A stretch of 35,868 bases of DNA from Tychonema sp. LEGE 06208 (GTDB taxonomy: Bacteria; Cyanobacteriota; Cyanobacteriia; Cyanobacteriales; Microcoleaceae): the NCBI RefSeq assembly GCF_015207505.1, contig NZ_JADEWT010000063.1:1-35868 (forward strand), in the 5' to 3' direction. This document shows positions 9,605-18,403 of the stretch, in pieces. Made by a program: the position numbers and the translations under genes. A model generated the notes under the pieces. That model was not told the origin of the DNA and made no database searches. It was given only the letters and a program-made list of their open reading frames with translations. Within the stretch, counting starts at the first letter, position 1. Each line of letters begins with the position of its first letter.

Positions 9605-11056
9605 ATGAGCGTTCAGTTTAGCGAGATTAAACTCCCTTCAATCCCCAGCCAGCAACAACCAGAAAAAATAAAAAACGCTGGCAATTTTACCCAGAAAAAT
9701 AAGCCCAATGTACCTGAAGTGAAAGGGATATCGCGGCGAGGGATGACTGAAATTATAGCAGATATTCAGAACGAGCGAGGTGACAGCATTACTCCTCTGG
9801 AATGGACTTATTGTCTCTGGGCTAAAGCTGAATGGGATACCAAAAACCCCGATCGCGCCCCAGAAATATCCCAAGCTATTTGGCTGGTAGCTCAAAACAA
9901 TGTCCGCCTGAAACAGCAGTTGCTGTGGCGCTTGGCTCTGCACCACAGCCACCAGTTAGAAAATCCTGTTTCTAGCAATGTTCCGGTGCTCGATCGCTCT
10001 TTGGTAGAGTGCTTTGCCGAATTTGCCAGCACGGCGGCGGGTATCGATGCTTTACCAGTACAAATTATTAAAATCCTGACTCGCGATAACTCTGATTACG
10101 AGCTAGCAAAACTCAGTTGGCAATATCTCAAAACCCCAACGGAGCTATTAGCAAAAGCTCAGTTACCCGCCACAATTCCCGCAGTCGATCGCGCTCAAGT
10201 ACATCTTGCCGGAATTTTTGCTAAAAATCAGGTTTCCGATTTGTCGGGCGTAGAATGGCTGCTTAGGTGCTTGAAGGAAATGCCACCAGCGCCGCAACTT
10301 GCAGCAGTTGAAGAGTTGTTAGTGAAAATTTCGAGCGATATTCTCAAAAATCAAAGGCCGAAATTGGTTGAGTGGGTGCGAGATGAATATTATCCCAAAT
10401 TGCAGTTAGTTTCGGCTCCCGCCCGAGAGTCGCTGATTCGATGGATTGGCGCACTAAATTACAGTTATTTCCAGAAAACAATTGATTTGGTGGCGCGGAT
10501 GCTGCGGCTGTCTGATGCGGAAATTAAGCAGTTGGAGGAGCGCCGAGATTTTTGGGCAAATTATAGCGATCGCCTGAAGCGGGTGCGGTTGCTTTTGCCG
10601 CAGTCGTCTGTGAGCGCGATCGGCTACCAGTTGCAGTTTGATGTGGATATCTTACCAGAGGAGGGCGCTCCTCCAACTGAGGTCTGCATTTTTGAATTGG
10701 AGGAGTATTGTGCGATCGAGTTTTTGCGGGGCACCGGGGCGGAAATTCGGTTAATTGGGCGCAGTAAAGAGAGCGATCGGCTGTTGTTTGTCAAAAAAGA
10801 ACTTTCAATTAAGCGCATCAGAAAATTAGGTGGCGAAGTGCACGATCGCGTTTTTATGTGGCAGAGTTCCTGTGAAAAGTGGCTAAAACAGAAAAATATT
10901 CTGCCCAATGAGGGGACTAAATCTTTTCAGGGAATGTCGCAGTATTACGGTAAATATGATGCTACAAATGGCTTGAGAATGCCGGAACCTCAAGAACAAA
11001 AAGAGCGCGAAGTTTTATTAAAAAAGTGGCAAAAAGAAATGGAATCTTTGTCATAA
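9605..11056 (+). CDS. EH-signature (ZorC-like) domain protein, orphan
   Basis: The 483-residue protein is mainly helical, with a variable N-terminus (1-50) and no membrane segment. The C-terminal third fits the EH_Signature family (PF15611, which includes ZorC of type I Zorya anti-phage systems). It has FWANYSDRLKRVRLLLP (about 318-334), an AIEFLRGTGAEIRL strand with E372, and EVHDRVFMWQSSCEKWL with H413. The E-to-H spacing of 41 is close to that recalled for E. coli ZorC (E400/H443). ZorC acts with the ZorAB motor and ZorD; none of these is in the window. The ATG at 9605 is the only plausible start. The assignment is by motif, not by search. Confidence 0.6.
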   Translation: MSVQFSEIKLPSIPSQQQPEKIKNAGNFTQKNKPNVPEVKGISRRGMTEIIADIQNERGDSITPLEWTYCLWAKAEWDTKNPDRAPEISQAIWLVAQNNVRLKQQLLWRLALHHSHQLENPVSSNVPVLDRSLVECFAEFASTAAGIDALPVQIIKILTRDNSDYELAKLSWQYLKTPTELLAKAQLPATIPAVDRAQVHLAGIFAKNQVSDLSGVEWLLRCLKEMPPAPQLAAVEELLVKISSDILKNQRPKLVEWVRDEYYPKLQLVSAPARESLIRWIGALNYSYFQKTIDLVARMLRLSDAEIKQLEERRDFWANYSDRLKRVRLLLPQSSVSAIGYQLQFDVDILPEEGAPPTEVCIFELEEYCAIEFLRGTGAEIRLIGRSKESDRLLFVKKELSIKRIRKLGGEVHDRVFMWQSSCEKWLKQKNILPNEGTKSFQGMSQYYGKYDATNGLRMPEPQEQKEREVLLKKWQKEMESLS

Positions 11057-11077
11057 CGATTGCGACTAATCAGTTGG

Positions 11078-11129
11078 TAGTGAGGAATGCGAGTCCGCAA
11101 AAATCAAGAAGGACTCACATTCCTCACTA
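11078..11129. repeat. Palindromic element between EH-like gene and cysH
   Basis: TAGTGAGGAATGCGAGTCC (11078-11096) pairs with GGACTCACATTCCTCACTA (11111-11129) at 18 of 19 positions across a 14-base loop. It starts 21 bp after the stop of the preceding gene and may act as a terminator. Related words recur at 7872, 13432, 13535 and 22518, so it is probably a dispersed palindromic repeat. Confidence 0.75.
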
Positions 11130-11346
11130 CAAACCTGGGCGAACTGTGCGACAGTCATATTTTCCCCGGTAGAATATTTTGGGTTGACCGAAATTGCCAC
11201 AAACGGGCGATCGTCCTCCTCGATCTCTCCTCGCGGGTACAGCCGAAAAGACTGCCGCCAGATGCCGTCAAATTAATCAGTGAGATAGATACTGCGATCG
11301 GCTATAATCAGGGGCTAGAGGAAAAGAACACTGAAAACCCGAAAAT

Positions 11347-12081
11347 ATGGTTGCCATCCAAAGAAATCTCAACATTGCCGCCCTTGAAGCAGAATACAGT
11401 CAAAAAACACCCAGAGAAATTATCAAATTCGCCCTAGAAAATTTTGACAATATCTCAATTTCTTTCAGCGGTGCCGAGGACGTAGTTCTGATCGACATGG
11501 CCTCGAAAATCACCAAAAACTTCCGCGTTTTCACTTTAGACACCGGACGATTGCACTCAGAAACCTATCAGTTTTTAGATGCCGTCAGAAAACATTACGG
11601 TATTAAGTTAGAAGTAATGTTTCCCGATGCAGCAGAAGTACAAGCCCTAGTAGATGAAAAGGGATTGTTTAGTTTTTATGAAGACGGTCACAAAGAATGC
11701 TGTGGCGTGCGAAAAGTCAAGCCGCTGCGCCGGAAATTGAATACCCTCGATGCTTGGATTACAGGTCAGCGCAAAGACCAAAGCCCCAGTACCCGCAACG
11801 GTATTCCGGTCATTGAAGTTGACGGTGCTTTTTCAACTCCCGACCGTGAATTAATTAAATTCAACCCCTTAGCCAATTGGTCTTCGGCAGAAGTTTGGGA
11901 ATACATTCGTGCTTTGGAAGTGCCTTACAACAAGTTGCACGAACGCGGTTTTGTCAGCATTGGTTGCGAACCTTGTACCAAACCAGTATTGCCCAACCAA
12001 CTCGAACGCGAAGGTCGTTGGTGGTGGGAAGAATCGACGATGAAAGAGTGTGGCTTGCACGCTGGTAATGCACAAAAATAG
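11347..12081 (+). CDS. cysH: Phosphoadenylyl/adenylyl-sulfate reductase
   Basis: CysH reduces activated sulfate (PAPS or APS) to sulfite in assimilatory sulfate reduction, in the cytoplasm. The 244-residue protein shows [13 protein letters not shown] (39-51, nucleotide-binding), the [11 protein letters not shown] segment (63-73), [14 protein letters not shown] (137-150) and the C-terminal KECGLH with catalytic Cys C235. It also has C118/C119 and C207/C210, the CC...CxxC set that binds a [4Fe-4S] cluster. This set is typical of the Fe-S class, whose members usually prefer APS. Substrate preference cannot be fixed by reading alone. The ATG at 11347 gives the family length. No other sulfur gene is adjacent. 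Confidence 0.93.
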   Translation: MVAIQRNLNIAALEAEYSQKTPREIIKFALENFDNISISFSGAEDVVLIDMASKITKNFRVFTLDTGRLHSETYQFLDAVRKHYGIKLEVMFPDAAEVQALVDEKGLFSFYEDGHKECCGVRKVKPLRRKLNTLDAWITGQRKDQSPSTRNGIPVIEVDGAFSTPDRELIKFNPLANWSSAEVWEYIRALEVPYNKLHERGFVSIGCEPCTKPVLPNQLEREGRWWWEESTMKECGLHAGNAQK

Positions 12082-12460
12082 TGCATAAAGTTGTATGGTG
12101 CGTCAGAGGGAAAATTATTAGTTTTTTGTCAAAATATTCAGCCCTGACGCACCATACAATAACTATTGTATAAGGTGCGTCGCTGTGAAATTGTCGATGT
12201 TTGTTTAGGAATTGTCGATGTATCCGCACCCTAGGGCTTCTTTCTTCCTGATGACGTTGTACGGAAAGCTCGGAGGCGATAGCACTAATGACTGATGACT
12301 GATGACTGATGACTGATGACTGATGACTAATGACTGATGACTGTTGACTAATGACTAATGACTAATGACTAATGACTGATGACTAATGACTGATGACTAA
12401 TGACTAATGACTAATGACTTCTTCCATCTTCCTTCTAATTTTTTTTTAAGTCAGGTATTT
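12082..12460. repeat. Gap with GGTGCGTCAG palindrome and 135-bp heptad array
   Basis: Downstream of cysH, TTGTATGGTGCGTCAG (12091-12106) pairs perfectly with CTGACGCACCATACAA (12144-12159), 16 bp, possibly a terminator. The leader TTCTTCCTGATGACGTTG follows (12242-12259). A heptad array of mixed ACTAATG and ACTGATG units runs from 12284 to 12419. The array is open in one frame into the next gene, but that extension is repeat, not protein. Confidence 0.8.
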
Positions 12461-13360
12461 ATGCTCGCCTCAACTAGCGAATTGCTGAACACGGCCCGGA
12501 GAAACGCTTATGCGATCGGCGCTTTTAACGTGTACAATCTCGAAGGAGTAAAAGCCGTCATCGATGCCGCCGAAGCGCTGCAAAGTCCTGCGATGCTGCA
12601 ACTTCACCCCAGCGCCCTCAAATACGGAAAATCGCCTTTAGTCGCGCTTTGCATGGAAGCCGCGCGCAAGTCTTTAGTCCCGATCGCAGTACACTTAGAT
12701 CACAGCACCTCAGAAAAAGATATTCACCTCGCCCTAGCCGCCGGCATCAAGTCAATTATGGCTGACGGTTCTCCTTTGTCCTACGAACAAAACTTAATAT
12801 TTACTCGCAAAATGACTGAATTATCCCACGCTAACGGTGCGGTGGTTGAAGCAGAAATCGGTCGAATTAGCGGCACAGAAGATGGTTTGACAATCGAAGA
12901 AAAAGCGGCTAAAATGACAGATCCAGTGGAAGCTGTAGAGTTTATTCAAGCAACTAAGGTGGATTTTCTGGCGGTAACAATTGGCAACGTTCACGGCAAA
13001 TATTTCAGCGAACCGAAACTCGATTTTCCGCGTTTGGCAAAAATCCGGGCTTCTGTTTCGGTGCCGTTAGTGTTGCACGGCGCTAGCGGTTTGCCAGAAT
13101 CGATGATCAATCAATCTATTAAATTAGGCGTATCTAAGTTTAATGTGAATACGGAAGTTCGCGATGCTTATATGGAGGTGTTAAAAACTAGCAATTCTTT
13201 GTCAGATCCTGATTTGTTGGAAGTTATGCAAAAGGCGATCGATGCTATGCGATCGGTGATTTCTGGCAAACTGCAACTTTTTGGTTCTGCGGGTAAGGCT
13301 TATTTGCATCAGTCACCTTACGCCGATGAGTTGACTGCAAATAGTGTTAGCAATAAATAA
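12461..13360 (+). CDS. Class II (zinc) ketose-bisphosphate aldolase family
   Basis: This 299-residue enzyme belongs to the class II aldolases that cleave fructose-, tagatose- or related bisphosphates to dihydroxyacetone phosphate plus an aldehyde. D80 (catalytic) and H81 (Zn) lie in AVHLDHSTS; E132, H178 (TIGNVHGKYF) and H206 (LVLHGASGL) complete the metal site; NVNTEVR near 228 binds phosphate. The length is nearer to GatY/KbaY-type enzymes (about 285) than to the longer class II Fba of the Calvin cycle (about 360), so the true substrate is uncertain and no symbol is given. I chose ATG 12461 because the 18 codons upstream are translated heptad repeat. Confidence 0.88.
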   Translation: MLASTSELLNTARRNAYAIGAFNVYNLEGVKAVIDAAEALQSPAMLQLHPSALKYGKSPLVALCMEAARKSLVPIAVHLDHSTSEKDIHLALAAGIKSIMADGSPLSYEQNLIFTRKMTELSHANGAVVEAEIGRISGTEDGLTIEEKAAKMTDPVEAVEFIQATKVDFLAVTIGNVHGKYFSEPKLDFPRLAKIRASVSVPLVLHGASGLPESMINQSIKLGVSKFNVNTEVRDAYMEVLKTSNSLSDPDLLEVMQKAIDAMRSVISGKLQLFGSAGKAYLHQSPYADELTANSVSNK

Positions 13361-13785
13361 GCTTAATTAATCAAACTATTGTTAAATATTATTTTTTTTG
13401 TAGGGAGAAGCTTGTTTTTTTATGGGAGTCTCAAGAAGGACTGAATTCATCACTACGAGCCTGTGTAAAAAGTAGGGAAAAAGTAATTTTTAGGAGTTAT
13501 AATAAGGACTGAATTTCTGAATGTAAACTTGTGACAAGAAGGACTGAATTCATCACTACGAACCGGTTTGCTCGGTGGGAAGGCGAGTCCTCTTTGGGAG
13601 TTAGAAGCAGGACTTTAGTCTGATTTTGACTGGTAATTTTGAAAAAATACTAGATTTATGCTAAAATAACTTTAATAGTGGCAAGACAATCGCCAACACC
13701 TTTCAAACTTTTATTGGAAACCTTTTTACCTTCTTCCGTGAAGTGAATCTAAAATCTAAAATTGACTGACCCAAAATTCTGTACT
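13361..13785. repeat. Gap with a 27-bp direct repeat
   Basis: No gene lies in these 425 bp. A 27-bp sequence beginning CAAGAAGGACTGAATTCATC occurs at 13432-13458 and identically at 13535-13561. Degenerate copies (AATAAGGACTGAATT, 13500-13514; GCAGGACTTTAGTCTG, 13607-13622) lie nearby. These belong to the dispersed GAGTCC/GGACT repeat family seen elsewhere in the window. An AT-rich tract (13655-13680) could hold the tex promoter. Confidence 0.75.
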
Positions 13786-15996
13786 ATGCTCAACATTCCT
13801 CAACTGATTGCTCAAGAACTTGACATCAATCTCTCCCAAGTCAATAATGCTCTGGAACTTTTCGCCGAGGGCGCAACTATTCCGTTTATTGCCCGCTACC
13901 GCAAAGAACGTACCGATTCCCTCAACGAAATTCATTTGCGGGATATTTCCGATCGCTTTACTTATTTGACGGAAATTGAAGACCGTAAAAAGTCGATTTT
14001 GGAGACGATCGCCTCCCAGGGCAAACTCACGGAGGAATTGCAAGCTAAAATTGAATCGTGCTTGCAAAAAAACGAACTCGAAGACCTTTATCTGCCTTAC
14101 AAACCCAAGCGGCGGACGCGGGCGACAATTGCTAGAGAAAAAGGTTTGGAACCGCTGACAGAATTTATTAAGTCTCTGAACAAGCCGACTGCTCAACCGG
14201 CCGATATCGCAGCGGAAGCTAGCAAATATGTGTCGGAAGAAAAGGGAGTAAAAACTTCAGAAGAAGCTCTCAAAGGTGCTGGGGATATTTTGGCCGAGGC
14301 GGTTTCTGAACAAGCTGAATATAGAGCTTATTTGCGAGATTTTTTGATGAAAACTGGGGTTTTTGTCTCGAAAATTAAAGATGATTTCCCGGAAGGAAGC
14401 ACTAAATTTGAAATGTACCGCAATTACCAAGTTGCAGCGAGAAGCGTTCAGTCGCACAATATGTTAGCGCTGTTTCGCGGGGAAACGGAGGGGGTTTTAG
14501 ATTTAGACTTGGCCTTTGATGAATCGGCGGTGATGGCTTATTTGGAATCTCAGGAAATTAGAACTAAGATAGCAGCAGTTAAGGAGTTTTATCGATCGAC
14601 ATTGAAGGATGCTTTCAACCGACTGATGAAGACTTCCTTGATTACGGAAGTGCGATCGCACAACAAAGCCGCCGCTGATATCGAGTCGATCGCCACTTTT
14701 GAAACCAACCTCCGCGAGTTGCTGCTGTCGGCGCCGGCGGGAATGAAACCCACACTGGCGATCGATCCTGGATTTCGCACCGGTTGCAAAGTTTCCGCCC
14801 TCGACGAAACCGGGCAATTTTTGGAATATCAAGCAATTTTCCCGCACCAAGCCGCAGCTCAGCGACAGCAAGCTGGTAAAATTGTCAAGCATTTAATTGA
14901 AAAATATAAAATTGAATTAATCGCGATCGGCAACGGTACAGCTTCCCGCGAAACAGACGAGTTTGTATCGGAAGTTTTGGCCGAAATGGACAGAAAACCG
15001 ATTAAAGTCATGGTGAACGAATCCGGCGCATCGATTTATTCAGCAAGCGATGTGGCGATCGCCGAATTTCCCGACCTCGACATCACAGTCAGGGGCGCAG
15101 TCAGCATCGGAAGGCGCTTGCAAGATCCTTTAGCCGAACTTGTAAAAATCGACCCGAAATCAATCGGAGTCGGTCAATACCAGCACGACGTTGACCAAAA
15201 ACTGCTCAAAAAGAAACTCGACGAAACAGTCGAAAGCTGCGTTAACTATGTCGGAGTTGACTTAAACACAGCCTCCAAAGAACTGCTGACCTTTGTATCA
15301 GGAATGACGGCAACAGTTGCTAAAAATATCGTCAATTACCGCAACGAAAACGGCGCGTTTAAAAATCGCCGTCAACTCTTGAAAGTTCCCAAACTCGGCC
15401 CAAAAGCTTTTGAACAAGCCGCCGGCTTTCTCCGCATTCGCGGCGGCGAAAACCCCCTGGACAATACAGCAGTTCATCCCGAAAGTTATGCTGTCGTGCA
15501 GGCGATCGCCAAGGATTTAGACTTGCCGCTGACAGGAATAACACAAATATCGGAAAAAATCAAGACTGTAAATATTAAAAAATATGTCACAGAGAAAGTC
15601 GGAGAACCGACACTCCGAGACATTATTTCCGAACTCGAAAAACCGGGAAGAGACCCGCGTGCCGAGTTTAAATATGCCACTTTCCAAGCTGGAATTAAAG
15701 AAATCTCCGATTTGCAAGTGGGGATGGAATTAGAAGGCATCATCACGAATGTAGCTAACTTTGGAGCCTTTGTTGATGTGGGAGTGCACCAAGATGGTTT
15801 GGTTCATATTTCTCAATTAGCCGATCGCTTTGTAGACGATCCGAAACAGATTGTGAAAGTCGGACAAGTTGTGAAAGTGCGGGTTTTGGAGGTGAATGAG
15901 AAGTTAAAGCGGGTTAGTTTGACGATGAAGCTGCAAGAAAAACCGCAACCGCAAAATGGCAATACCGCGAGGCTTCCGGCCCCGCGCCGACGTTAA
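13786..15996 (+). CDS. tex: Tex-family RNA-binding transcription accessory protein
   Basis: The 736-residue protein matches Tex in length and order. It has an N-terminal helical region with IPFIARYRKERT (about 30-41), a YqgF/RNase H-like domain beginning TLAIDPGFRTGCKVSALDE (about 324-342), helix-hairpin-helix repeats (around 490-560) and a C-terminal S1 RNA-binding domain (GIITNVANFGAFVDVGVHQDG, about 652-672, split here by family convention). Tex binds nucleic acid and affects transcription or RNA turnover; its exact role in cyanobacteria is unclear. An in-frame TTG at 13762 precedes ATG 13786, and the ATG gives the conserved N-terminus. It stands alone, followed by the broken Uma2 gene. 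Confidence 0.93.
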   Translation: MLNIPQLIAQELDINLSQVNNALELFAEGATIPFIARYRKERTDSLNEIHLRDISDRFTYLTEIEDRKKSILETIASQGKLTEELQAKIESCLQKNELEDLYLPYKPKRRTRATIAREKGLEPLTEFIKSLNKPTAQPADIAAEASKYVSEEKGVKTSEEALKGAGDILAEAVSEQAEYRAYLRDFLMKTGVFVSKIKDDFPEGSTKFEMYRNYQVAARSVQSHNMLALFRGETEGVLDLDLAFDESAVMAYLESQEIRTKIAAVKEFYRSTLKDAFNRLMKTSLITEVRSHNKAAADIESIATFETNLRELLLSAPAGMKPTLAIDPGFRTGCKVSALDETGQFLEYQAIFPHQAAAQRQQAGKIVKHLIEKYKIELIAIGNGTASRETDEFVSEVLAEMDRKPIKVMVNESGASIYSASDVAIAEFPDLDITVRGAVSIGRRLQDPLAELVKIDPKSIGVGQYQHDVDQKLLKKKLDETVESCVNYVGVDLNTASKELLTFVSGMTATVAKNIVNYRNENGAFKNRRQLLKVPKLGPKAFEQAAGFLRIRGGENPLDNTAVHPESYAVVQAIAKDLDLPLTGITQISEKIKTVNIKKYVTEKVGEPTLRDIISELEKPGRDPRAEFKYATFQAGIKEISDLQVGMELEGIITNVANFGAFVDVGVHQDGLVHISQLADRFVDDPKQIVKVGQVVKVRVLEVNEKLKRVSLTMKLQEKPQPQNGNTARLPAPRRR

Positions 15997-16086
15997 AAGT
16001 TTGGGGGAAAGGTGAACAAGGGCGATGGCGTTGGGCCCCGCAAGCTACGGCTATAATAGTGTAATCCTCACCAACCGCAAAATTAT

Positions 16087-16659
16087 ATGATTGCAGGTAA
16101 AAGCGACACCTATGTCTCTCCTGAAGATTATTTAGCAGGCGAGAAAGTCAGTCCTATCAAACACGAGTACAGGCAAGGTGAAATCTATGCAAGGGCAGGG
16201 GCAAGCAAAGCTCATGTTATCATTTCGGGAAATGTGTTTGCACTGTTGAGAAATCATCTTCGAGGAAGTGGCTGCATAACTTATATGGCAGATATGAAAG
16301 TTCGGATTGAGGCATCAAATTTCTATTACTATCCCGATGTAGCGGTTAGTTGTGATGAACGAGACAAAAATGCTGATGAAGATTTCATTCGCTACCCGCG
16401 CTTAATTGTGGAAGTTTTATCGCCGACAACAGCGGCTTTTGACAGAGGTGAAAAATTTGCCGATGACCGCACTTCTTAAAGTTTGCAAGAGTATGTATTA
16501 ATCAATCAAGAAAGAGTTAGTGTAGAGTGTTTTAGACGAAATGCAGAGGGTTTTTGGGTGCTTTATCCTTACACTCAAGGGCAAGAAATTGAGTTAAAGA
16601 GTGTTAATTTTAGCTGTGCGATCGAGGCTTTGTATGAAGATGCGATCGAGATTGGTTGA
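16087..16659 (+). pseudogene. Uma2-family (DUF820) endonuclease-like gene with one in-frame stop
   Basis: The frame encodes a 190-codon Uma2 protein interrupted at codon 131 by TAA (16477-16479). Reading through, DDRTS-stop-SLQEYVLINQER continues exactly as the family does and ends at TGA 16657. The PD-(D/E)XK-type core is upstream: YYYPDVAVSC (about 78-87) and RLIVEVLSP (about 101-109). Intact members are about 190 residues, abundant in cyanobacteria, and of largely unknown role. Only one codon differs from an open gene, so the loss is recent, or the base is a sequencing error. The truncated product would lack the C-terminal third. Confidence 0.85.
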
Positions 16660-16754
16660 TTTTAATTACTCCTGAATCACTGATATTGATATGATTGAAC
16701 CGCGAAGACGCAAAGGACGCGAAGGAAAAGAAAAGAAGAACAAGCTGCTAATTG
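16660..16754. other. Short spacer with AACCGCGAAGACGC motif
   Basis: The words CGAAGACGCAAAGGACGCGAAGG (positions 16701-16723) are a short GA-rich direct repeat often seen between cyanobacterial genes. Otherwise nothing is evident. It lies between two convergent genes, and no strong hairpin is seen. Confidence 0.4.
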
Positions 16755-16952
16755 CTATTTTTTCTTGGTAGCTTTCCAAGGGCCGCGGTAGAAGTAAAAA
16801 GGATTGTTTTTACTTGCCGATTCCCAACATTTAAGACACACAAAAAACCACTGCCCCGATTCGTCATACCGGGCGCGGTAGAGAGTCAGGGCAGATTGGA
16901 AAGATCGCAATATTTGATTCTGATTGCCGTGGTCATTGTTTCTGGGTTTCAA
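16755..16952 (-). CDS. Small conserved-looking C-x2-C protein coupled to the PIN/TRAM gene
   Basis: This 65-residue basic protein has the motif VCLKCWES, a C-x2-C pair, followed by NPFYFYRGPWKATKKK at the C-terminus. A single C-x2-C is half of a zinc-ribbon ligand set. Its TTG start overlaps the TGA stop of the upstream PIN/TRAM gene (TTGA), an arrangement that suggests translational coupling. No in-frame ATG is available. I think I have seen similar small cyanobacterial proteins but can name no family, so the function is unknown. Confidence 0.55.
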   Translation of the reverse strand: MKPRNNDHGNQNQILRSFQSALTLYRARYDESGQWFFVCLKCWESASKNNPFYFYRGPWKATKKK

Positions 16953-18121
16953 ACAATAACGGATTCTTGAGGACGGGCGAATATCATGCGGCCTGCGCTA
17001 GTTTGCAGGGCGCTGGTGACTACGACTCTGGCTTCGGCACCGACGTAGCTGCTTCCTGCTTCTACGACTACCATTGTGCCGTCGTCCAAGTAACCGATTC
17101 CTTGAGAGGGTTCTTTGCCTTCTTTGCGGATTTTTAGTTCGATTGTATCTCCCGGCAAATAAGTGGGGCGCACTGCATGAGTCAAATCGTTGATATTCAA
17201 AACCGGCAGTTTTTGGACGGTAGCTACTTTCGATAAGTTGTAATCGTTGGTGAGCAAAATGCCGTCGATATCTAAGGCGAAGCGGACTAATTTGGCATCG
17301 ACTGTGGCAATATCTTCGTAGTCAGCCGAGTGAATTTGAATCCGTTCTGGATATGTTTCTTTGATGCGGTTGAGTACATCTAAGCCGCGACGCCCGCGCA
17401 CTCGCTTTTGATCGTTGGCGGAATCGGCTACGAGTTGCAGTTCTTGGAGCACGAATTGCGGAATAATAATTTGACCTTCGAGGAAACCTGTTTCTAGCAG
17501 GTTTTCAATCCGGCCGTCAATTATACAGCTTGTATCGACTACTTTGGCAGAGGCTGGTTTGAAAGTTCCTTCGGCTACCAACACCGTGTCTAAGCTTTTG
17601 GGGTTGATCAAGCGCAGGAAAGCACGGCCGTGGGTTTCTGTCAAGCCGACCCCTGTGAAGCCGAACATGACGCTACCCAATACTGCGACTAGGGGTTTGA
17701 TAAAGCCGAATTCGCGGGGAATTGGCAGCAGGAACAGCGGAGCCAGCATTAAGTTGGCTACTAGCAGTCCGATGATTAAGCCGATCGCCCGCGTCAGCAG
17801 CATCTCCACCGGCATATCCCGGACTCTTTTTTCTACGCGCCGATAGGTTGTTTGAGCCACTAATCCGAACACGAAGCCGATTAATGCTCCAAACGAGCCT
17901 AGTACGGAACTTAAACCTTGTATATTTGTAACTTGCTCCAGCAGGTTGTTCGGTAGCAGCTCGACTCCGTAATAGCCGATGCCTCCGCCTGCGATTATGA
18001 ATGAGATTATTATGATTGCGTCTAGCATTAGTTCTAGGTTAATGAATTTGTTTACATTATATCTTTCCCGTGCTGATAGTTTTTTCCGACGTTGCGGTCG
18101 GATATCGCTATCTTGATTCAT
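16949..18121 (-). CDS. Membrane-anchored PIN/TRAM-domain protein (YacL-like)
   Basis: From ATG 18121 the protein has 390 residues. A charged N-terminus (1-30) is followed by four likely membrane helices (about 34-52, 72-92, 110-134, 142-162). Next comes a PIN nuclease-like domain with VVDTSCIIDGRI (D196, D202) and LLTNDYNLSKVA, and a C-terminal TRAM RNA-binding domain (about 325-385; GIGYLDDGTMVVVEAG). The order matches the YacL-type family found in Bacillus and cyanobacteria, presumed membrane-bound RNases whose targets are poorly known. The frame is open to a further upstream codon at 18226, but the first 35 codons there do not look like the family. The stop overlaps the start of the small gene downstream. 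Confidence 0.88.
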   Translation of the reverse strand: MNQDSDIRPQRRKKLSARERYNVNKFINLELMLDAIIIISFIIAGGGIGYYGVELLPNNLLEQVTNIQGLSSVLGSFGALIGFVFGLVAQTTYRRVEKRVRDMPVEMLLTRAIGLIIGLLVANLMLAPLFLLPIPREFGFIKPLVAVLGSVMFGFTGVGLTETHGRAFLRLINPKSLDTVLVAEGTFKPASAKVVDTSCIIDGRIENLLETGFLEGQIIIPQFVLQELQLVADSANDQKRVRGRRGLDVLNRIKETYPERIQIHSADYEDIATVDAKLVRFALDIDGILLTNDYNLSKVATVQKLPVLNINDLTHAVRPTYLPGDTIELKIRKEGKEPSQGIGYLDDGTMVVVEAGSSYVGAEARVVVTSALQTSAGRMIFARPQESVIV

Positions 18122-18403
18122 AAATTTTAATGAACTTATATTTCGCGCCTCTACCGTGAAGGGGATGCGCGATCGAGCAAGAGTTAGATTTAGCGAGGTC
18201 TGCCGAGGGCATCTACCAGATACCAATACAGGAATCTCTGGCTATTCGGGAATTTCTGCCGATCGCCACCGATAGGAGGTGCAACTAAAATAGCCTATCG
18301 AACCCAGACCTTTATTGCTGAGAAACTGTCATAATATACATAATTATTAATGATGCTTTAATTAAAGCTTGAGATTTGAACTGGCAATTGTGGCAAAAGA
18401 GTA

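Noticed and set aside
11087..11437. Plus-strand open frame of 116 codons before and into cysH
   Set aside because: It starts inside the palindrome at 11078-11129, overlaps the first 90 bases of cysH in another frame and resembles no protein.
12407..12460. Upstream extension of the aldolase frame
   Set aside because: It starts in the tail of the heptad array and shows no family similarity before MLASTSELL.
13756..14196. Minus-strand 146-codon frame opposite tex
   Set aside because: It is antisense to conserved tex sequence and has no recognisable motif.
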